A DNA stretch of 15,937 bases. Source: an uncultured Lentisphaeria bacterium. Its GTDB lineage: Bacteria > Verrucomicrobiota > Lentisphaeria > Victivallales > UBA1829. The translations under genes and the position numbers were made by a program. Below, one piece after another: positions 15,131-15,937 of this stretch. The stretch spans positions 1 through 15,937 of the forward strand of contig CAJKAR010000060.1 of NCBI GenBank assembly GCA_905197955.1, written 5' to 3'. The first letter of the stretch is position 1; every line of letters begins with the position of its first letter. Under the pieces are notes generated by a model that did no database searches, was not told the DNA's origin, and saw only the letters and a list, made by a program, of their open reading frames with translations.

Positions 15131-15859
15131 TCAGTTGTAAAAGGTTCCGGAGTAGTTTGCCTGCGGAATGTCCCGTCCGATGGCGATGTCGGAGAATGCC
15201 GGAATCTGCGTGCGGGTGGAATGGCCGGCGTGTCCGTCCAGATAGAGGAAGTTGGCACCAAAGGAGTGTCGCGGTTCAATGCGGGTCTTGACGACGCTTT
15301 CCGATGAACTCAGCAGATTGGTTTCAAAGTTCTTAAATGCATTTTTTATGATGGTATATCCCCAGTCGGCATTGGCGCCTTTTTCTCCGACCAGAAAGAC
15401 CATGCTTGCATTTTTTATTGTATTTCTTCTTGCATAGGTTTTTGCCGGGGTTGAACCACCCCACCACTGATTATCACCCATATAGCCATTCATGCTGTAT
15501 GTGGTCTGTTTGTGGTATGCGTTGGGATTGTCAAACGCCGGACAGTAGAATTTGGCTTTTGCGTCAAAATCATGGACGAGTTCCCGTCCGGTCACTTTCG
15601 GCAGAAACAGCGGATAGACGACACTGTGCCAGCTTCTGCTTTCTCCCCACGGCGTCGGTCCGAACGGTTTGGGAATGAAGTCATTGTAAGTGGAACAGTA
15701 GAATTCGAATCCAAGCGCGAGTTGTTTCATATTGGATATGCAGGCTATTTTTCTTGCTGTTGCACGAGCCTTCCCCAGAGCCGGCAGCAGAAGAGAGGTC
15801 AGAATTGCAATTACAGCAATTACAACCAGGAGCTCTATAAGTGTGAATTTTTGTTTCAT
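15131..15859 (-). CDS. Prepilin-like protein with C-terminal H-X9-DG motif (DUF1559-type)
   Basis: This 242-residue protein begins with a type IV pilin-like processing segment, KFTLIELLVVIAVIAIL (residues 4-20), which forms the single membrane helix. Cleavage would fall before F5, but the residue before it is lysine rather than the usual glycine. E9 of the mature pilin motif is present. The body carries FYCPAFDNP with C106, and the C-terminus has the H-X9-DG motif (H198, D208-G209). This type of pseudopilin is greatly expanded in Lentisphaerota and Planctomycetota, where its job is not settled. Suggestions include secretion, surface display or substrate handling. I chose the ATG at 15859 because AAGGAAGG lies about 5 nt upstream. 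The in-frame ATG at 15904 would add 15 charged residues before the motif. It is first in a two-gene operon with the GH2-like enzyme. Confidence 0.87.
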   Translation of the reverse strand: MKQKFTLIELLVVIAVIAILTSLLLPALGKARATARKIACISNMKQLALGFEFYCSTYNDFIPKPFGPTPWGESRSWHSVVYPLFLPKVTGRELVHDFDAKAKFYCPAFDNPNAYHKQTTYSMNGYMGDNQWWGGSTPAKTYARRNTIKNASMVFLVGEKGANADWGYTIIKNAFKNFETNLLSSSESVVKTRIEPRHSFGANFLYLDGHAGHSTRTQIPAFSDIAIGRDIPQANYSGTFYN

Positions 15860-15937
15860 ATTTTCCTTCCTTTTTTTGATATTGCTTTTGTCAAAAATTT
15901 TCATTTTATGACAATGTTAAATACTTCTATTTCAATG
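15860..15937 (-). promoter_or_regulatory. AT-rich leader upstream of the prepilin-GH2 operon
   Basis: This stretch is strongly A/T-rich and contains the AAGGAAGG ribosome site (15865-15872). On the minus strand a TTGACA occurs at about 15889-15894, but no -10 box lies 16-18 bp beyond it. A TAAAAT further upstream has no good -35. The window ends here, so the true promoter may lie outside. Confidence 0.3.

Noticed and set aside
15860..15904. ATG at 15904 as the prepilin-like start
   Set aside because: It would add a charged stretch that overlaps the AAGGAAGG site. The second ATG gives the short basic leader normal for pilins.
1..15937. CRISPR arrays, insertion sequences, tRNA or rRNA genes
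   Set aside because: I saw no regularly spaced direct repeats, transposase motifs, or tRNA/rRNA signature sequences on either strand.

Overview
The window most resembles a member of the Lentisphaerota (Victivallis-like, PVC superphylum). The main clues are a short prepilin-like protein with an N-terminal FTLIELLVVIA segment and a C-terminal H-X9-DG motif, paired with a very large secreted GH2-type glycosidase that ends in an aromatic/Arg tail. A type III glutamine synthetase and half-size CHR transporters fit an anaerobic host-associated bacterium. This placement rests on family recognition, not on a database search. I see no mobile elements, tRNA, rRNA or CRISPR array.

Layout. (1) Bases 1-270 hold no gene but a run of strong hairpins ending in the tail of gltD. 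(2) Bases 265-6247, minus strand, carry a gltB-gltD operon for NADPH-type glutamate synthase. (3) Bases 6248-6696 form an AT-rich divergent regulatory region. It has a near-consensus sigma-54 promoter facing glutamine synthetase, a weaker sigma-54-like element facing gltB, and two palindromes 31 bp apart between them. (4) Bases 6697-8832, plus strand, encode type III glutamine synthetase (GlnN), followed by an intrinsic terminator. (5) Bases 9021-11229, plus strand, form a tight operon of a GalM-like aldose epimerase and two half-length CHR (chromate family) membrane proteins. (6) A bidirectional terminator at 11253-11292 separates this from a convergent minus-strand pair: the prepilin-like gene (15859-15131) and, 39 bp downstream, the 1259-residue GH2-like enzyme (15091-11312).

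How the genes work together. GlnN and GltBD make up the GS-GOGAT route of ammonium assimilation. The intergenic sequence suggests that both are driven by sigma-54 RNA polymerase and one shared enhancer-binding protein, so nitrogen status could set both arms at once. The rightmost operon is probably for breakdown of an extracellular glycan or glycoconjugate. The epimerase-CHR operon links sugar anomer interconversion to an anion transporter whose substrate cannot be read from the sequence.

The best candidates for something undescribed are the divergent sigma-54/shared-enhancer arrangement, the hairpin array at the left edge whose G-U pairs point to a plus-strand RNA, and the GH2-like protein, which lacks the usual acid/base glutamate and carries two tandem copies of a C-terminal Rossmann-like module.
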